Shown here in pieces: positions 27,936 through 36,837 of a stretch of DNA of 64,000 nt. Origin of the DNA: an uncultured Veillonella sp. GTDB lineage: Bacteria; Bacillota; Negativicutes; Veillonellales; Veillonellaceae. The notes under the pieces were generated by a model. The model was not told the DNA's origin. It worked only from the letters and a program-made list of their open reading frames with translations, and did not search any database. Position 1 is the stretch's first letter, and the number at the start of each line of letters is the position of its first letter. The stretch is taken from assembly GCF_905209685.1 (NCBI RefSeq), contig NZ_CAJLUB010000001.1:1-64000 (forward strand). The letters are read 5' to 3'. Made by a program: the position numbers and the translations under genes.

Positions 27936-28466
27936 ATGAATAAACGTATTAAATCTTTAGTATTAGGTGCATCTTTAGTAGCTTCCATGGCTATTTTAGG
28001 TGGTTGTGGTTCTAATAATGTTGGTTACGTTGATAGCGTGAAAGTAGCAAATAGTACTGAAAAAGGTATTGAAATTACTAAAGAAATTAACGCTAAAAAA
28101 GCTGAACTAGATGCTAAAATTGCTGCTGCTGATGAAGCATCTAAACAAAATGTATTTAACCAAGCTAATCAAGAATTAAATGCCTTTGCAAATGCAAAAG
28201 CTCAAGAATATCGTCAATATCAAGAACAAAAAGTTGGTGAACTTGTAAAAGAGAAAAAACTTGATGTAGTTATTGAAAAAGGTGCTGTTGTAGGTGGCGG
28301 TTCTGATGTAACTGACGACTTGATCGCTAAAATGGGTAAAGCTTCTGATGACCAAATCAAGGAAGCTGAAAATGCAGCTAAAGCGCAAGAACAACAAGAT
28401 GCGCAACAAAATGCTCAACAATCTGGTCAAGCTACAGCAGTTAATACTGAAGAAAGTGCACAATAA
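27936..28466 (+). CDS. OmpH/Skp-like lipoprotein (copy 3)
   Basis: 176 residues with a lipoprotein signal: hydrophobic stretch then the lipobox LGGC (Cys24 as the lipidated residue). VGYVDSVKVANSTEKG opens an OmpH-like domain, a short coiled coil rich in Ala/Lys/Gln follows, and LDVVIEKGAVVGGGSDVTDD is the typical OmpH closing strand. The C-terminal 40 residues are Gln/Ala-rich and probably disordered. Third member of the tandem set, so the three paralogues differ in anchoring: two by transmembrane helix, one by lipid. GGAG lies upstream of the ATG. It is directly followed by lpxD, as skp is in proteobacteria. Confidence 0.8.
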   Translation: MNKRIKSLVLGASLVASMAILGGCGSNNVGYVDSVKVANSTEKGIEITKEINAKKAELDAKIAAADEASKQNVFNQANQELNAFANAKAQEYRQYQEQKVGELVKEKKLDVVIEKGAVVGGGSDVTDDLIAKMGKASDDQIKEAENAAKAQEQQDAQQNAQQSGQATAVNTEESAQ

Positions 28467-28497
28467 TTAAGAATTATCACAGGGGGAGGAGTTTACC

Positions 28498-29529
28498 TTG
28501 GAAAAAACTTTACAGGAACTCGCAACATTAGTAGGCGGTCGTGTTGTAGGTGATGGCTCTATTGTTATTACTGAAACACGTAGCTTTGAACAAGCAGTAA
28601 AACAATCCATAACTTTTGCAGTAGGTGAATATGTTGAACATATTGCGTTATGCCAAGCGGGTGCTGTGATCGTTGAATCTGAAGTGAAAGATGCACCGAT
28701 GGCACAAATCGTAGTCGATAATGCAAAAGCAGCATTTGCACAAGTGTTAGAACTCTTCCATCCACCTGTTGTTGTTCCTAGAGAAGTGCATAGCACAGCT
28801 ATTATTGGTAAAAATGTAACAATAGGCAAAAATGTAGCTATTGGTGCCTATTGTGTAATTAATGATAATGCAGTCATTGGTGATGATGTAACAATTCGTC
28901 CATATGTTTATATTGGACATAATGTGCGTATTGGTGAAGGTTCTGATATTTACGCTGGTGCTATTGTTCATGAAAATTGTATTTTAGGCAAACGCGTTGT
29001 ATTACGTGCTAAAGCAGTAATTGGTGGCGAAGGCTTCGGTTTTGCTACAGAAAATGGTGTACATACACATATACCACAAGTTGGTAATGTTATTCTTGAA
29101 GATGATGTTGAAGTTGGTTCTTGTACAACTATCGACAATGCTACAATGGGCTCTACTTTAGTACGTCGTGGTACGAAGATTGACAATCTTGTTCATCTTG
29201 GTCACAATGTTGAGATTGGTGAAGATTGCTTCCTAATCGCTCAGGTTGGTATTGCCGGAAGTACTAAATGTGGTAATCATGTTATCTTTGCTGGACAAAC
29301 TGGTTGTACTGGTCATATTACGATTGGTGATAATGTACAATTTGCTGGTAAAACTGGTATTACAGGTAATGTACCATCCAACTCTATTATGGCAGGCTAT
29401 CCAATGAGACCTCATAAAGAATGGTTAAAATTGGCTGCTTATGAAAATCGTTTGCCAGATATGGTGAAAACTGTAAAACAATTACAAAAAGAAATTGACG
29501 CTTTGAAAGCACAGCTTAAGGAGAGCTAA
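28498..29529 (+). CDS. lpxD: UDP-3-O-(3-hydroxyacyl)glucosamine N-acyltransferase
   Basis: Third step of lipid A synthesis: adds a 3-hydroxyacyl chain to the glucosamine nitrogen. 343 residues: N-terminal uridine-binding domain (about 1-100), left-handed parallel beta-helix of hexapeptide repeats (about 100-290, for example NVTIGKNVAIGAYCVI), and a C-terminal helix (LPDMVKTVKQLQKEIDALKA). Catalytic His is within NLVHLGHNVEIGE. TTG 28498 follows GGGGGAGGAG. It starts the lipid A run; order skp-lpxD-fabZ-lpxA-lpxB is conserved with proteobacteria, although lpxC is inserted here. Confidence 0.96.
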   Translation: MEKTLQELATLVGGRVVGDGSIVITETRSFEQAVKQSITFAVGEYVEHIALCQAGAVIVESEVKDAPMAQIVVDNAKAAFAQVLELFHPPVVVPREVHSTAIIGKNVTIGKNVAIGAYCVINDNAVIGDDVTIRPYVYIGHNVRIGEGSDIYAGAIVHENCILGKRVVLRAKAVIGGEGFGFATENGVHTHIPQVGNVILEDDVEVGSCTTIDNATMGSTLVRRGTKIDNLVHLGHNVEIGEDCFLIAQVGIAGSTKCGNHVIFAGQTGCTGHITIGDNVQFAGKTGITGNVPSNSIMAGYPMRPHKEWLKLAAYENRLPDMVKTVKQLQKEIDALKAQLKES

Positions 29530-29535
29530 TAATCC

Positions 29536-30438
29536 ATGTATAGGTTTATGAAAATCTTTAGTGCCTTTATTTGCTTATTACCTAAAGGTTTGCAATATGC
29601 TATTGGTACATTGCTTGGTGAAATTGCGTGGCTAGCGGTGCCGCCTAAACGCAAGCGCCTAGCAATCGGCCAAATTCTATTCTGTAATATTACAGATGAT
29701 CCAAAAGAAGCTCGACGTATTGCGAAAGCTAGTACTACACGCTTTGGTCGCATGATTATTGATGTATTACGCTATCCAGAGATTAAGGATGGCGCATACA
29801 AAGATATGGTGGAGTTTATTAATCGAGAGTACTTAGATGATGCCTTGGAAAATGGTCGAGGTGCAATCTTAGCCGCTGTTCACAGTGGTAACTGGGAACT
29901 CCTTGGTGGTGTTCTTGCTTCGGAAGGGTATCCGTTGATTTCTGTGGCAATGAAACAGAATGGTGATGCGGACAAGTTTATCAATGAATATCGTCGTATC
30001 ATGCACCAACATGTAACCTATAAAACTGGTGTACGAGAAATGATCAATGAACTTAAAAAAGGTGCTTTCTTAGGCCTTATTATGGATCAGGATCCTGGTG
30101 ATGATGGTGTACTTGTTCCATTCTTTGGTTATGAAACTTTGACGGCTGCAGGTCCAGCTGTATTAGCTCGTATGCAAGATGTACCAATCATTTTTGTGAC
30201 TATACATTATAGTCCGTTTTCTGAAAAATATGAGATTGAGGTACATCCGCCAATTTATGTGGAACGTACAGATGATAAAAAGCGTGATATAGCGGTTACC
30301 ACAACTCTTTTAAATGAGTTTATTGAGGATTATATTCGTCGATATCCTGAAGATTGGTTCTGGCTTCACAATCGTTGGAAGTGGACACGTCGTTTCTATG
30401 GCGAACAAATTGAAACACCTCCAGATGTATTTCACTAG
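29536..30438 (+). CDS. lpxL: Lipid A late acyltransferase, LpxL/HtrB family (first copy)
   Basis: Membrane-associated acyltransferase that adds a secondary acyl chain to lipid A. 300 residues with an N-terminal hydrophobic anchor. The catalytic HX4(D/E) motif is HSGNWE (His116, Glu121). MDQDPGDDGVLVPFFG and a WFWLHNRWKW ending (W-x-HxR) are family marks. The site is between lpxD and lpxC. A second family member lies at 42425, so the two probably add different acyl chains. AAGGAG sits 12 nt before ATG 29536; ATG 29548 is an alternative. Confidence 0.9.
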   Translation: MYRFMKIFSAFICLLPKGLQYAIGTLLGEIAWLAVPPKRKRLAIGQILFCNITDDPKEARRIAKASTTRFGRMIIDVLRYPEIKDGAYKDMVEFINREYLDDALENGRGAILAAVHSGNWELLGGVLASEGYPLISVAMKQNGDADKFINEYRRIMHQHVTYKTGVREMINELKKGAFLGLIMDQDPGDDGVLVPFFGYETLTAAGPAVLARMQDVPIIFVTIHYSPFSEKYEIEVHPPIYVERTDDKKRDIAVTTTLLNEFIEDYIRRYPEDWFWLHNRWKWTRRFYGEQIETPPDVFH

Positions 30439-30449
30439 TTAATAAATAT

Positions 30450-30530
30450 AAAGAGATTTTACATGCCTACTTATGTAGTATTGATTTAAATACCGCATAA
30501 ATTAAGCATAGTAAAGTCTCTTTTATTTTT
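30450..30530 (+). terminator. Probable terminator after the first lpxL
   Basis: AAAGAGATTTTAC (30450-30462) pairs with GTAAAGTCTCTTT (30511-30523) with one G-U pair around a 48-nt loop, then TTATTTTT. The large loop lowers confidence. Confidence 0.6.
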
Positions 30531-30621
30531 ATGGTGTATAATACAGTATTTATAATTAAATTTATATAAATTTAATTATGTGAAAAATGCTTTCAAAATC
30601 ACTGAATATATGGTAAATTTC

Positions 30622-30650
30622 TTGTATCACCTATGCAAATAGGGTATAAT
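30622..30650 (+). promoter_or_regulatory. Promoter of lpxC
   Basis: TTGTAT at 30622-30627, a 17-nt spacer and perfect TATAAT at 30645-30650, 51 nt before the ATG. It likely starts the lpxC-fabZ-lpxA transcript. Confidence 0.75.
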
Positions 30651-30700
30651 ACATATTGGTGTATAGTAAACGTGAATTCAGATTATGAAAGGACTTTCTT

Positions 30701-31540
30701 ATGAGTAAGCCACAACAAACAATTAAACAGGCTGTTTCATATCAAGGGATTGGCCTTCATAGCGGTGAACCAGTAAATATGGTTTTTAAACCTGCACCTG
30801 AAAATACAGGAATTGTGTTTGTCCGCACGGACATTGAAGGTCATCCTTCTGTGCGAGCACACATTGATAATGTGACGAACACTATGCGCGCTACTACATT
30901 GGAAAATGGTGAAGCGAAGGTTTTCACTGTAGAACATGTGATGGCTGCGTTCAGTGCTATGAATATTGATAACTGTTATATCGAGATGGATTCTCCTGAA
31001 CCTCCTGTAGGTGATGGCAGTAGTGCAGTTTTTATAGGTCTCATAGAAGAGGCAGGTATTCAAGAACAAACAGCGCCACGTCATGTATATAAAGTGACAC
31101 GATCTCACGCTATTTATGATGGTGATCGCTTTGTAGTTATTTTGCCATATGACGGCTATCGCATTACATTTACATCGATTAACAGCCATCCGTTACTTGG
31201 CACGCAACATTGTGATTTTGAAGTTTCGCCAGAATACTTTAAAGAACACATCAGTGCTGCTAGAACTATCGGATTTATGAAGGAATTAGAACAATTACAG
31301 GCTATGGGCCTTGCAAAAGGTGGTAACCTTGATAATGCTTTAGTTTATGATGATGAGAAGTGTTTGTCTGTACCTCGCTTTGACGACGAATTAGTTCGTC
31401 ACAAAGCATTAGATGTAATGGGCGACTTATTCTTATTGGGACCAATTGAAGGTCATGTAATTGCTTTAAAATCGAGTCATGAATTAAATTCAAGATTGGC
31501 TCGCAGTATAATGGAAGAAATAAGGGAGACACAGCCATGA
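30701..31540 (+). CDS. lpxC: UDP-3-O-acyl-N-acetylglucosamine deacetylase
   Basis: Zinc deacetylase, the committed step of lipid A synthesis. 279 residues. SYQGIGLHSGEPV near the N-terminus, the zinc ligand His79 in VEHVMAAFSAM, DSPEPPVGDGSSA, and the second zinc site VRHKALDVMGDLFLLG are all present. ATG follows GAAAGGAC. It has its own promoter and terminator upstream, so this control point of the pathway is transcribed separately from lpxD. The stop overlaps fabZ by 4 bp (ATGA). Confidence 0.96.
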   Translation: MSKPQQTIKQAVSYQGIGLHSGEPVNMVFKPAPENTGIVFVRTDIEGHPSVRAHIDNVTNTMRATTLENGEAKVFTVEHVMAAFSAMNIDNCYIEMDSPEPPVGDGSSAVFIGLIEEAGIQEQTAPRHVYKVTRSHAIYDGDRFVVILPYDGYRITFTSINSHPLLGTQHCDFEVSPEYFKEHISAARTIGFMKELEQLQAMGLAKGGNLDNALVYDDEKCLSVPRFDDELVRHKALDVMGDLFLLGPIEGHVIALKSSHELNSRLARSIMEEIRETQP

Positions 31541-31962
31541 TTCTTAATCACGAAGACATTTTAGAAATTTTACCTCATCGTTATCCTATGCTTTTGGTAG
31601 ATCGCATCGTTGAGTTAGAACCAATGAAACGTGCTGTGGGCATTAAAAATGCTACATTCAACGAATTGTTCTTCCAAGGACACTTCCCAGGTAATCCAGT
31701 AATGCCAGGTGTACTATTGACTGAGGCTATTGCTCAAGTTGGTGGTATTGCATTACTATATCCTGAAGAAAATCGCGGTCTTACACCTATGTTTACAGGT
31801 ATTGATAAAGTGCGTTTCCGTCACCCTGTAAAACCTGGTGATCAAGTGCGCATGGAAGTGGATATTGTTAAAATCAAAGGTAAAATGGGTAAGGTTGAAG
31901 GCCGTGCCTATGTTGGCGACAAATTGTGCGCTAGCGGTGAATACATGTTTGCCCTTGTATAA
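31537..31962 (+). CDS. fabZ: 3-hydroxyacyl-ACP dehydratase
   Basis: Dehydrates 3-hydroxyacyl-ACP in fatty acid elongation; competes with LpxA and LpxD for the same substrate, which explains its place among the lpx genes. 141 residues, hot-dog fold. LPHRYPMLLVDRI and the catalytic segment GHFPGNPVMPGVLLTEAIAQ (His in GHFPG, Glu in LLTEA) are standard. It overlaps lpxC by 4 bp, and lpxA starts about 20 nt after its stop, giving a translationally coupled trio. Confidence 0.97.
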   Translation: MILNHEDILEILPHRYPMLLVDRIVELEPMKRAVGIKNATFNELFFQGHFPGNPVMPGVLLTEAIAQVGGIALLYPEENRGLTPMFTGIDKVRFRHPVKPGDQVRMEVDIVKIKGKMGKVEGRAYVGDKLCASGEYMFALV

Positions 31963-31981
31963 TAATTGAGGAGTGATTGTA

Positions 31982-32794
31982 GTGATAGTTGTAGGCATGG
32001 AAAATGCAGAATCCAACATCCATAGTACAGCCATAGTCCATCCAAATGCTAAATTGGGCAAAGATGTAATCGTAGGTCCTGGCGCCGTAATCGGCGAACA
32101 CGTCGAGATTGGCGATGGCACACAAATCGGTGCACATGTTGTAATTGGTGGTTGGACAACCATTGGTAAGCGTTGTGAGATTTATCCTAACGCATCTATT
32201 GGGTTGGAACCGCAAGATTTAAAATTTAAAGGCGAAAAAAGCTATTGTAATATTGGCGATGAAACGGTTATCCGTGAATTCGTAACTATTAGCCGCGCTA
32301 CTGGAGAAGGTGAAGAAACACGTGTAGGTAATAATTGCTTGCTTCAAGCATGTACACATGTGGCTCATAACTGTATCGTTGGCAATAATGTAATTATGAG
32401 TAACTGTGCAGGCCTTGCTGGTCACGCTATCGTTGAAGATCGCGTTGTTATTGGCGGCCTTGCAGGTATCCATCAGTTTGTTAAAATTGGTCGTAATGCA
32501 ATGGTTGGCGGTATGGCAAAGGTGGTTCAAGATATTCCACCATATGTCATTGCTGATGGTCAACCAGCACGTGTTATTGGCCTTAACTCTGTTGGATTGT
32601 CTCGTGCGGGCATTTCAGAAGAAGTACGCCGAGATTTAAAACAAGCATTCCGTATTATTTATCGTTCTGGCTTTAGTTTATCTAAGGCTATCGAAGAAAT
32701 GGAAATGCAACTTGATTCTTCTGTAGAAATTGAAAATTTATTACGCTTCTTACGCAATGCCGATCGTGGTATTATGCGTACACGTCGTGACTAA
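31982..32794 (+). CDS. lpxA: Acyl-ACP:UDP-N-acetylglucosamine O-acyltransferase
   Basis: First step of lipid A synthesis. About 270 residues: a left-handed beta-helix (IHSTAIVHPNAKLGKDVIVG and on) and a C-terminal helical domain. Catalytic His lies in LLQACTHVAHNC. IRGFVTI-like IREFVTISRATGEGEE and the ending VQDIPPYVIADGQPARVIGL are typical. GAGGAG at 31968-31973 best serves GTG 31982; GTG 31973 is too close and ATG 31997 is possible. A strong terminator follows. Confidence 0.95.
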   Translation: MIVVGMENAESNIHSTAIVHPNAKLGKDVIVGPGAVIGEHVEIGDGTQIGAHVVIGGWTTIGKRCEIYPNASIGLEPQDLKFKGEKSYCNIGDETVIREFVTISRATGEGEETRVGNNCLLQACTHVAHNCIVGNNVIMSNCAGLAGHAIVEDRVVIGGLAGIHQFVKIGRNAMVGGMAKVVQDIPPYVIADGQPARVIGLNSVGLSRAGISEEVRRDLKQAFRIIYRSGFSLSKAIEEMEMQLDSSVEIENLLRFLRNADRGIMRTRRD

Positions 32795-32798
32795 TTCA

Positions 32799-32830
32799 AA
32801 AGACCTCGTACTATGTACGAGGTCTTTTTA
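32799..32830 (+). terminator. Intrinsic terminator after lpxA
   Basis: AAAGACCTCGTAC, loop TAT, GTACGAGGTCTTTTT. After it (to 33133) is about 300 bp of AT-rich DNA with no gene that I can support; it must contain the promoter of the lpxI run and holds the palindrome at 33030. Confidence 0.93.
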
Positions 32831-33029
32831 TGTACTTAATAAATATCATGCTTTTAATGGGATGTGAAATTTATAACATTAGGTCATACATATAAAATAT
32901 TTTGATAAAATATTTGAAGTTTTTTTGCGTTCATAAGACGTAAAAAGAGGAATAAAAAAAATCTACTAAAATGTTGAAGAAATAGGCATAAAACATGGTG
33001 TTTTAATGGTAAAAAATGCCTATTTATAG

Positions 33030-33043
33030 TACAATATATTGTA
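33030..33043 (+). promoter_or_regulatory. 14-bp palindrome upstream of lpxI, possible operator
   Basis: TACAATATATTGTA is a perfect palindrome about 90 nt before lpxI. Its 12-bp core recurs at 51724-51735 between the ompM genes. Spacing and symmetry resemble MarR/OhrR-type operators, but the AT richness makes chance possible. Confidence 0.35.
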
Positions 33044-33133
33044 TATGATTATGTCTTTTTTGAGGCATTAAGTATTGTAAATTTGTAATCACTCATTGAT
33101 ATATAGGCCGTAGGTCATCTAGGAGGTATAGTC

Positions 33134-33970
33134 TTGGCAAAGGTAGGATTGATTGCAGGCATTGGTGTTTTGCCTGTAGAATTCATGCGCGCTGCTCATG
33201 TATTAGGTCATGAGGTAGTGGTTATCGGTGTAGTTCCAGATGTAGACCCGGCTTTAAAGGCTGAGGCCGATGCTTTCTATGATATTGGTGTTGCCAAATT
33301 AGGTAAGATTTTTAAAACCTTGAAAAAAGAAGGCGTTGAAGAATTAACTATGTTAGGTAAAGTGACTAAGGAAATTCTCTTCAAAGGTCTTACATTCCCT
33401 GATTTAAAAACCTTAGGTGTTCTTAAACGCCTTAAAAATCGTAAAGATGACACTATCATGCTCGCTATCGTAGATGAAATCGAACGAGAAGGGTTTAAAG
33501 TGTTAGATCAAACTGTATACCTTAAACCATTTATGCCAAAGGTGGGGGTGCTTTCAAAAACACAGCCTACTGATGAACAATGGGCAGATATTTGCTTTGG
33601 CTTTGAACTAGCTAAGCAAATGGGTGGACTTGATATTGGTCAAACAGTAGTTGTAAAACATAAAGCGGCTATGGCTATTGAAGCTATTGAGGGCACTGAT
33701 AAGTGCATTTTGCGCGGTGGTGAATTAGGTCGTGGCGATGCGGTTGTGGTTAAAACGGAAAAGCCAAATCAAGATGTTCGTTTTGATGTTCCTGCTGTAG
33801 GGATAAAAACATTAATGTCCATGATTGATAGTGGGTGTAAAGTCCTTGCTGTAGAGGCTGAAAAGACTATTTTTGTTCAACAACAAGATGTACTAGATTT
33901 GGCAAACCGTCATGGTATTGTTATCTGTGCTGTTGACCAAGAGTTTGTAGATTCCAGAAAGGATGCATAA
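33134..33970 (+). CDS. lpxI: UDP-2,3-diacylglucosamine pyrophosphatase, LpxI type
   Basis: Hydrolyses UDP-2,3-diacylglucosamine to lipid X (2,3-diacylglucosamine 1-phosphate). 278 residues of the LpxI (DUF1009) family, unrelated to LpxH; opening VGLIAGIGVLPVEFMRAA, GKVTKEILFKGL near residue 75 and the C-terminal segment AVGIKTLMSMIDSGCKVLAVEAEKT (key part MSMIDSGCKVLAVEA) are characteristic. TTG 33134 follows TAGGAGGTATAG. The stop overlaps the lpxB start by one base. Pairing of LpxI with LpxB fits its function, since LpxB uses both its substrate and product. Confidence 0.94.
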   Translation: MAKVGLIAGIGVLPVEFMRAAHVLGHEVVVIGVVPDVDPALKAEADAFYDIGVAKLGKIFKTLKKEGVEELTMLGKVTKEILFKGLTFPDLKTLGVLKRLKNRKDDTIMLAIVDEIEREGFKVLDQTVYLKPFMPKVGVLSKTQPTDEQWADICFGFELAKQMGGLDIGQTVVVKHKAAMAIEAIEGTDKCILRGGELGRGDAVVVKTEKPNQDVRFDVPAVGIKTLMSMIDSGCKVLAVEAEKTIFVQQQDVLDLANRHGIVICAVDQEFVDSRKDA

Positions 33971-35112
33971 TGAAAGTCATGTTTTCTGCCGGTGAAGCAT
34001 CCGGTGATACTCATGCAGCCAGTGTTGCTAATGCACTGAAAGAAATAGATCCTTCGGTTGACATGTTTGGTATGGGCGGTACCTTGATGGAACGCGCTGG
34101 TGTTCGCATCGTATATGATATTAAAAATTTAGGCGTTATTGGGATTGTAGAGATTGTAAAATCACTACCGAAATTCTTTAAACTTCGCACCTACTTAAAA
34201 CGTGTCATGATGAAGGAAAAACCAGATATTCTAGTTTGTGTAGATTACCCTGGTTTTAATATGAAACTTGCAGCTGTAGCTCATGAATTGGGAATTCCTG
34301 TTCTCTATTACATTGCTCCTACGATTTGGGCATGGCATAGTAGCCGTGGCAATACAATTCGTAAGTATGTCACTAAGGTGGCATCCATATTCCCCTTTGA
34401 AGCAGAAGCGTATCGCAAATATAAATGCGATGTAGACTTTGTAGGCCATCCACTATTGGATATCGTACATCCTACGATGAGCAAAGAAGCGGCTGAGGAA
34501 TACTTTGGAGCTCGTAAAGATGCTAAAAAAGTATTGCTCATGCCAGGTAGCCGTAAGCAAGAGGTACTATCCTTGCTAGATACGATGTTAAAAAGTGGCG
34601 AGCAATTGATGGCGAACCATGAGGATATTCAATTCTTCTTGCCTCGCGCACATACCATCGACCGTAGTGAATTAGAAACTTTCATCGATGCTCACAAAGT
34701 GCCGGTGACGATTACAGAAGATCATACCTATGATTTGATGCAGATTTGTGATGTATGTCTAGCCGCATCAGGTACAGCTACATTAGAAACAGCTATGATG
34801 GAGTTACCAACTATTTTATTGTATCGAGTATCTCCAATTACATATGGCATTGGGAAGATGGTCGTTAATGTGACCCATGTAGGTTTGCCTAATATTGTAG
34901 CTGGCAAAGAAGTAATCCCTGAGTTATTACAAGATGCAGTGACACCTGAGGCTATTGTATCTCTTGTGGAACCTCTTCTAAATGATGTGGAACGCAATGA
35001 AGCGATGCGTAGCGAATTGCGTGAAGTACATCATAAATTAGGTGAACCAGGTGCTGTAAAGCGTGTAGCAGAGCTGGTATATAACCTCGGTAAGGAGAAA
35101 TGTAATGAATAG
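33970..35112 (+). CDS. lpxB: Lipid A disaccharide synthase
   Basis: GT19 glycosyltransferase that joins lipid X to UDP-2,3-diacylglucosamine. 380 residues. FSAGEASGDTHAA opens the protein, YYIAPTIWAWHSSRGNTI and FVGHPLLD lie in the middle, and LMPGSRKQEV starts the nucleotide-binding half; AASGTATLETAMMELPTILLY is the classical donor site (key part SGTATLE). It overlaps lpxI by 1 bp and msbA by 8 bp. Confidence 0.96.
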   Translation: MKVMFSAGEASGDTHAASVANALKEIDPSVDMFGMGGTLMERAGVRIVYDIKNLGVIGIVEIVKSLPKFFKLRTYLKRVMMKEKPDILVCVDYPGFNMKLAAVAHELGIPVLYYIAPTIWAWHSSRGNTIRKYVTKVASIFPFEAEAYRKYKCDVDFVGHPLLDIVHPTMSKEAAEEYFGARKDAKKVLLMPGSRKQEVLSLLDTMLKSGEQLMANHEDIQFFLPRAHTIDRSELETFIDAHKVPVTITEDHTYDLMQICDVCLAASGTATLETAMMELPTILLYRVSPITYGIGKMVVNVTHVGLPNIVAGKEVIPELLQDAVTPEAIVSLVEPLLNDVERNEAMRSELREVHHKLGEPGAVKRVAELVYNLGKEKCNE

Positions 35113-36835
35113 TTATTCTAGGCTCTTATATTTTGTAAAGCCTTATTATAAGCGCATGATTTTTGCAGTGTTCTGCATGATCGTCGCAGCTGCGGCATAC
35201 TTGGTAGTGCCTTGGCTTATTAAAAATGTAGTAGACCAAGTATTAGATGATAAGAATATGTTTATGTTGAACCTCATAGTAGGGTCTATCATTCTTATAT
35301 TCTTAATTCGTGGCTTTGCTACATATGGTCAAACCTATAATATGTCTTACATTGGACAACGTGTCATCATCGATGTACGGGAGGCCATCTTTAATCATCT
35401 ACAAAAATTAAGCTTATCTTATTTTGATCGTCGTAAGACTGGCGTTATCATGAGTAATCTTACCAATGACGTTGCTGCACTTCAGACTGCTGTAGTTGAT
35501 AATTTGATTTCTTTTATTACGGAATCTGTAACACTTATCGGTTCTCTCGTGTCTATGCTACTTATTGACTGGAAATTGACACTTGTTACCTTTATTACAG
35601 TTCCAGTAGTGCTAGTAATTATCAATGTATTTGGTAAAAAGCTTCGTGTAGCAGGTCATGATGTACAAGGCCGTGTGGCTGATATTACAGCACTTTTACA
35701 AGAGGTAATCAGCGCTATTCGAGTAGTAAAATCATTCGCTCGTGAAGATTTTGAACGGAAGCGTTTTGAAGATGAAAATGATCGTAACTTTAAAGCTGTT
35801 ATTAAAGCGACTAAGTTGACTAGCTTGTTAAGTCCAATGGTTGAGTTTTCTGCAGCCATTGCGGTGGCAGTCATCCTTTGGTATGGTGGCTATTCTGTAG
35901 TAACAGGGACTATTACAGCAGGTTCTTTGATTGCGTTCCTAATTTATGCAATCAATTTGTCTAACCCTGTTAAACGCTTGAGCCAAGTTTACGGCAATAT
36001 TCAAAAAGCATTGGCTGCAGCTGATCGTGTATTTGAAATTTTAGATACTAAAACTGACGTTGTGGAAAAACCTGATGCGATTACGTTGCCATCTATCAAA
36101 GGCAATGTAGAATTTAAAGATGTTTCATTCTCTTATGATGGTGAAAAAACAGCGCTTGAAAACTTTACTTTGTCTGTTAAGGCTGGTGAAAGCGTAGCTC
36201 TTGTTGGTCCATCTGGCGCTGGTAAAACGACGCTGGCGAACTTGTTACCTCGCTTCTACGATGTAACGGGTGGCGCTATCACGATTGATGGTTATGACGT
36301 GAAAGATGTTACATTTAAATCGTTACGTGAACAAATCGGGCTTGTACCACAAGAAACTGTGTTGTTTAATGCCACAATTAAAGAGAACATTTTGTATGGT
36401 CGATTAGATGCTACTGATGAAGAAGTATATGAAGCTGCTAAGGCTGCCAATGTACTTGAATTCGTTGAGAAGATGCCTGATGGTCTCGACACAGTGGTGG
36501 GCGAGAGAGGCAGCTCCTTATCTGGCGGTCAACGTCAACGCGTGGCTATCGCGCGTGCTATTTTGAAAGACCCTCGTATTCTAATTCTAGATGAAGCGAC
36601 ATCTGCATTAGATACAGAGAGTGAAAAGCTTGTACAAGAGGCGTTAGATCGCCTTATGAAAGGGCGTACTGCGTTTGTAATTGCCCATCGATTGAGCACA
36701 GTTCAAAATGCTCATCAAATTGTTGTACTTAATCAAGGCCACTTGGTAGAGCAGGGGACTCACCAAGAGCTATTAGCTGTTGATGGCGGATTGTACAATC
36801 ATCTCTATTCCGTTCAATTCTCCAACAAAGGATAA
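35105..36835 (+). CDS. msbA: Lipid A export ABC transporter MsbA
   Basis: Flips core lipid A across the inner membrane. 576 residues, a half transporter: six transmembrane helices (about 1-315) fused to an ATPase with Walker A GPSGAGKTT (about 371), signature LSGGQRQRV, Walker B ILILDEATSALD and switch IAHRLST. The place between lpxB and waaA supports MsbA over other exporters of this large family. Overlaps lpxB by 8 bp and precedes waaA by 2 bp. Confidence 0.93.
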   Translation: MNSYSRLLYFVKPYYKRMIFAVFCMIVAAAAYLVVPWLIKNVVDQVLDDKNMFMLNLIVGSIILIFLIRGFATYGQTYNMSYIGQRVIIDVREAIFNHLQKLSLSYFDRRKTGVIMSNLTNDVAALQTAVVDNLISFITESVTLIGSLVSMLLIDWKLTLVTFITVPVVLVIINVFGKKLRVAGHDVQGRVADITALLQEVISAIRVVKSFAREDFERKRFEDENDRNFKAVIKATKLTSLLSPMVEFSAAIAVAVILWYGGYSVVTGTITAGSLIAFLIYAINLSNPVKRLSQVYGNIQKALAAADRVFEILDTKTDVVEKPDAITLPSIKGNVEFKDVSFSYDGEKTALENFTLSVKAGESVALVGPSGAGKTTLANLLPRFYDVTGGAITIDGYDVKDVTFKSLREQIGLVPQETVLFNATIKENILYGRLDATDEEVYEAAKAANVLEFVEKMPDGLDTVVGERGSSLSGGQRQRVAIARAILKDPRILILDEATSALDTESEKLVQEALDRLMKGRTAFVIAHRLSTVQNAHQIVVLNQGHLVEQGTHQELLAVDGGLYNHLYSVQFSNKG

Positions 36836-36837
36836 TC

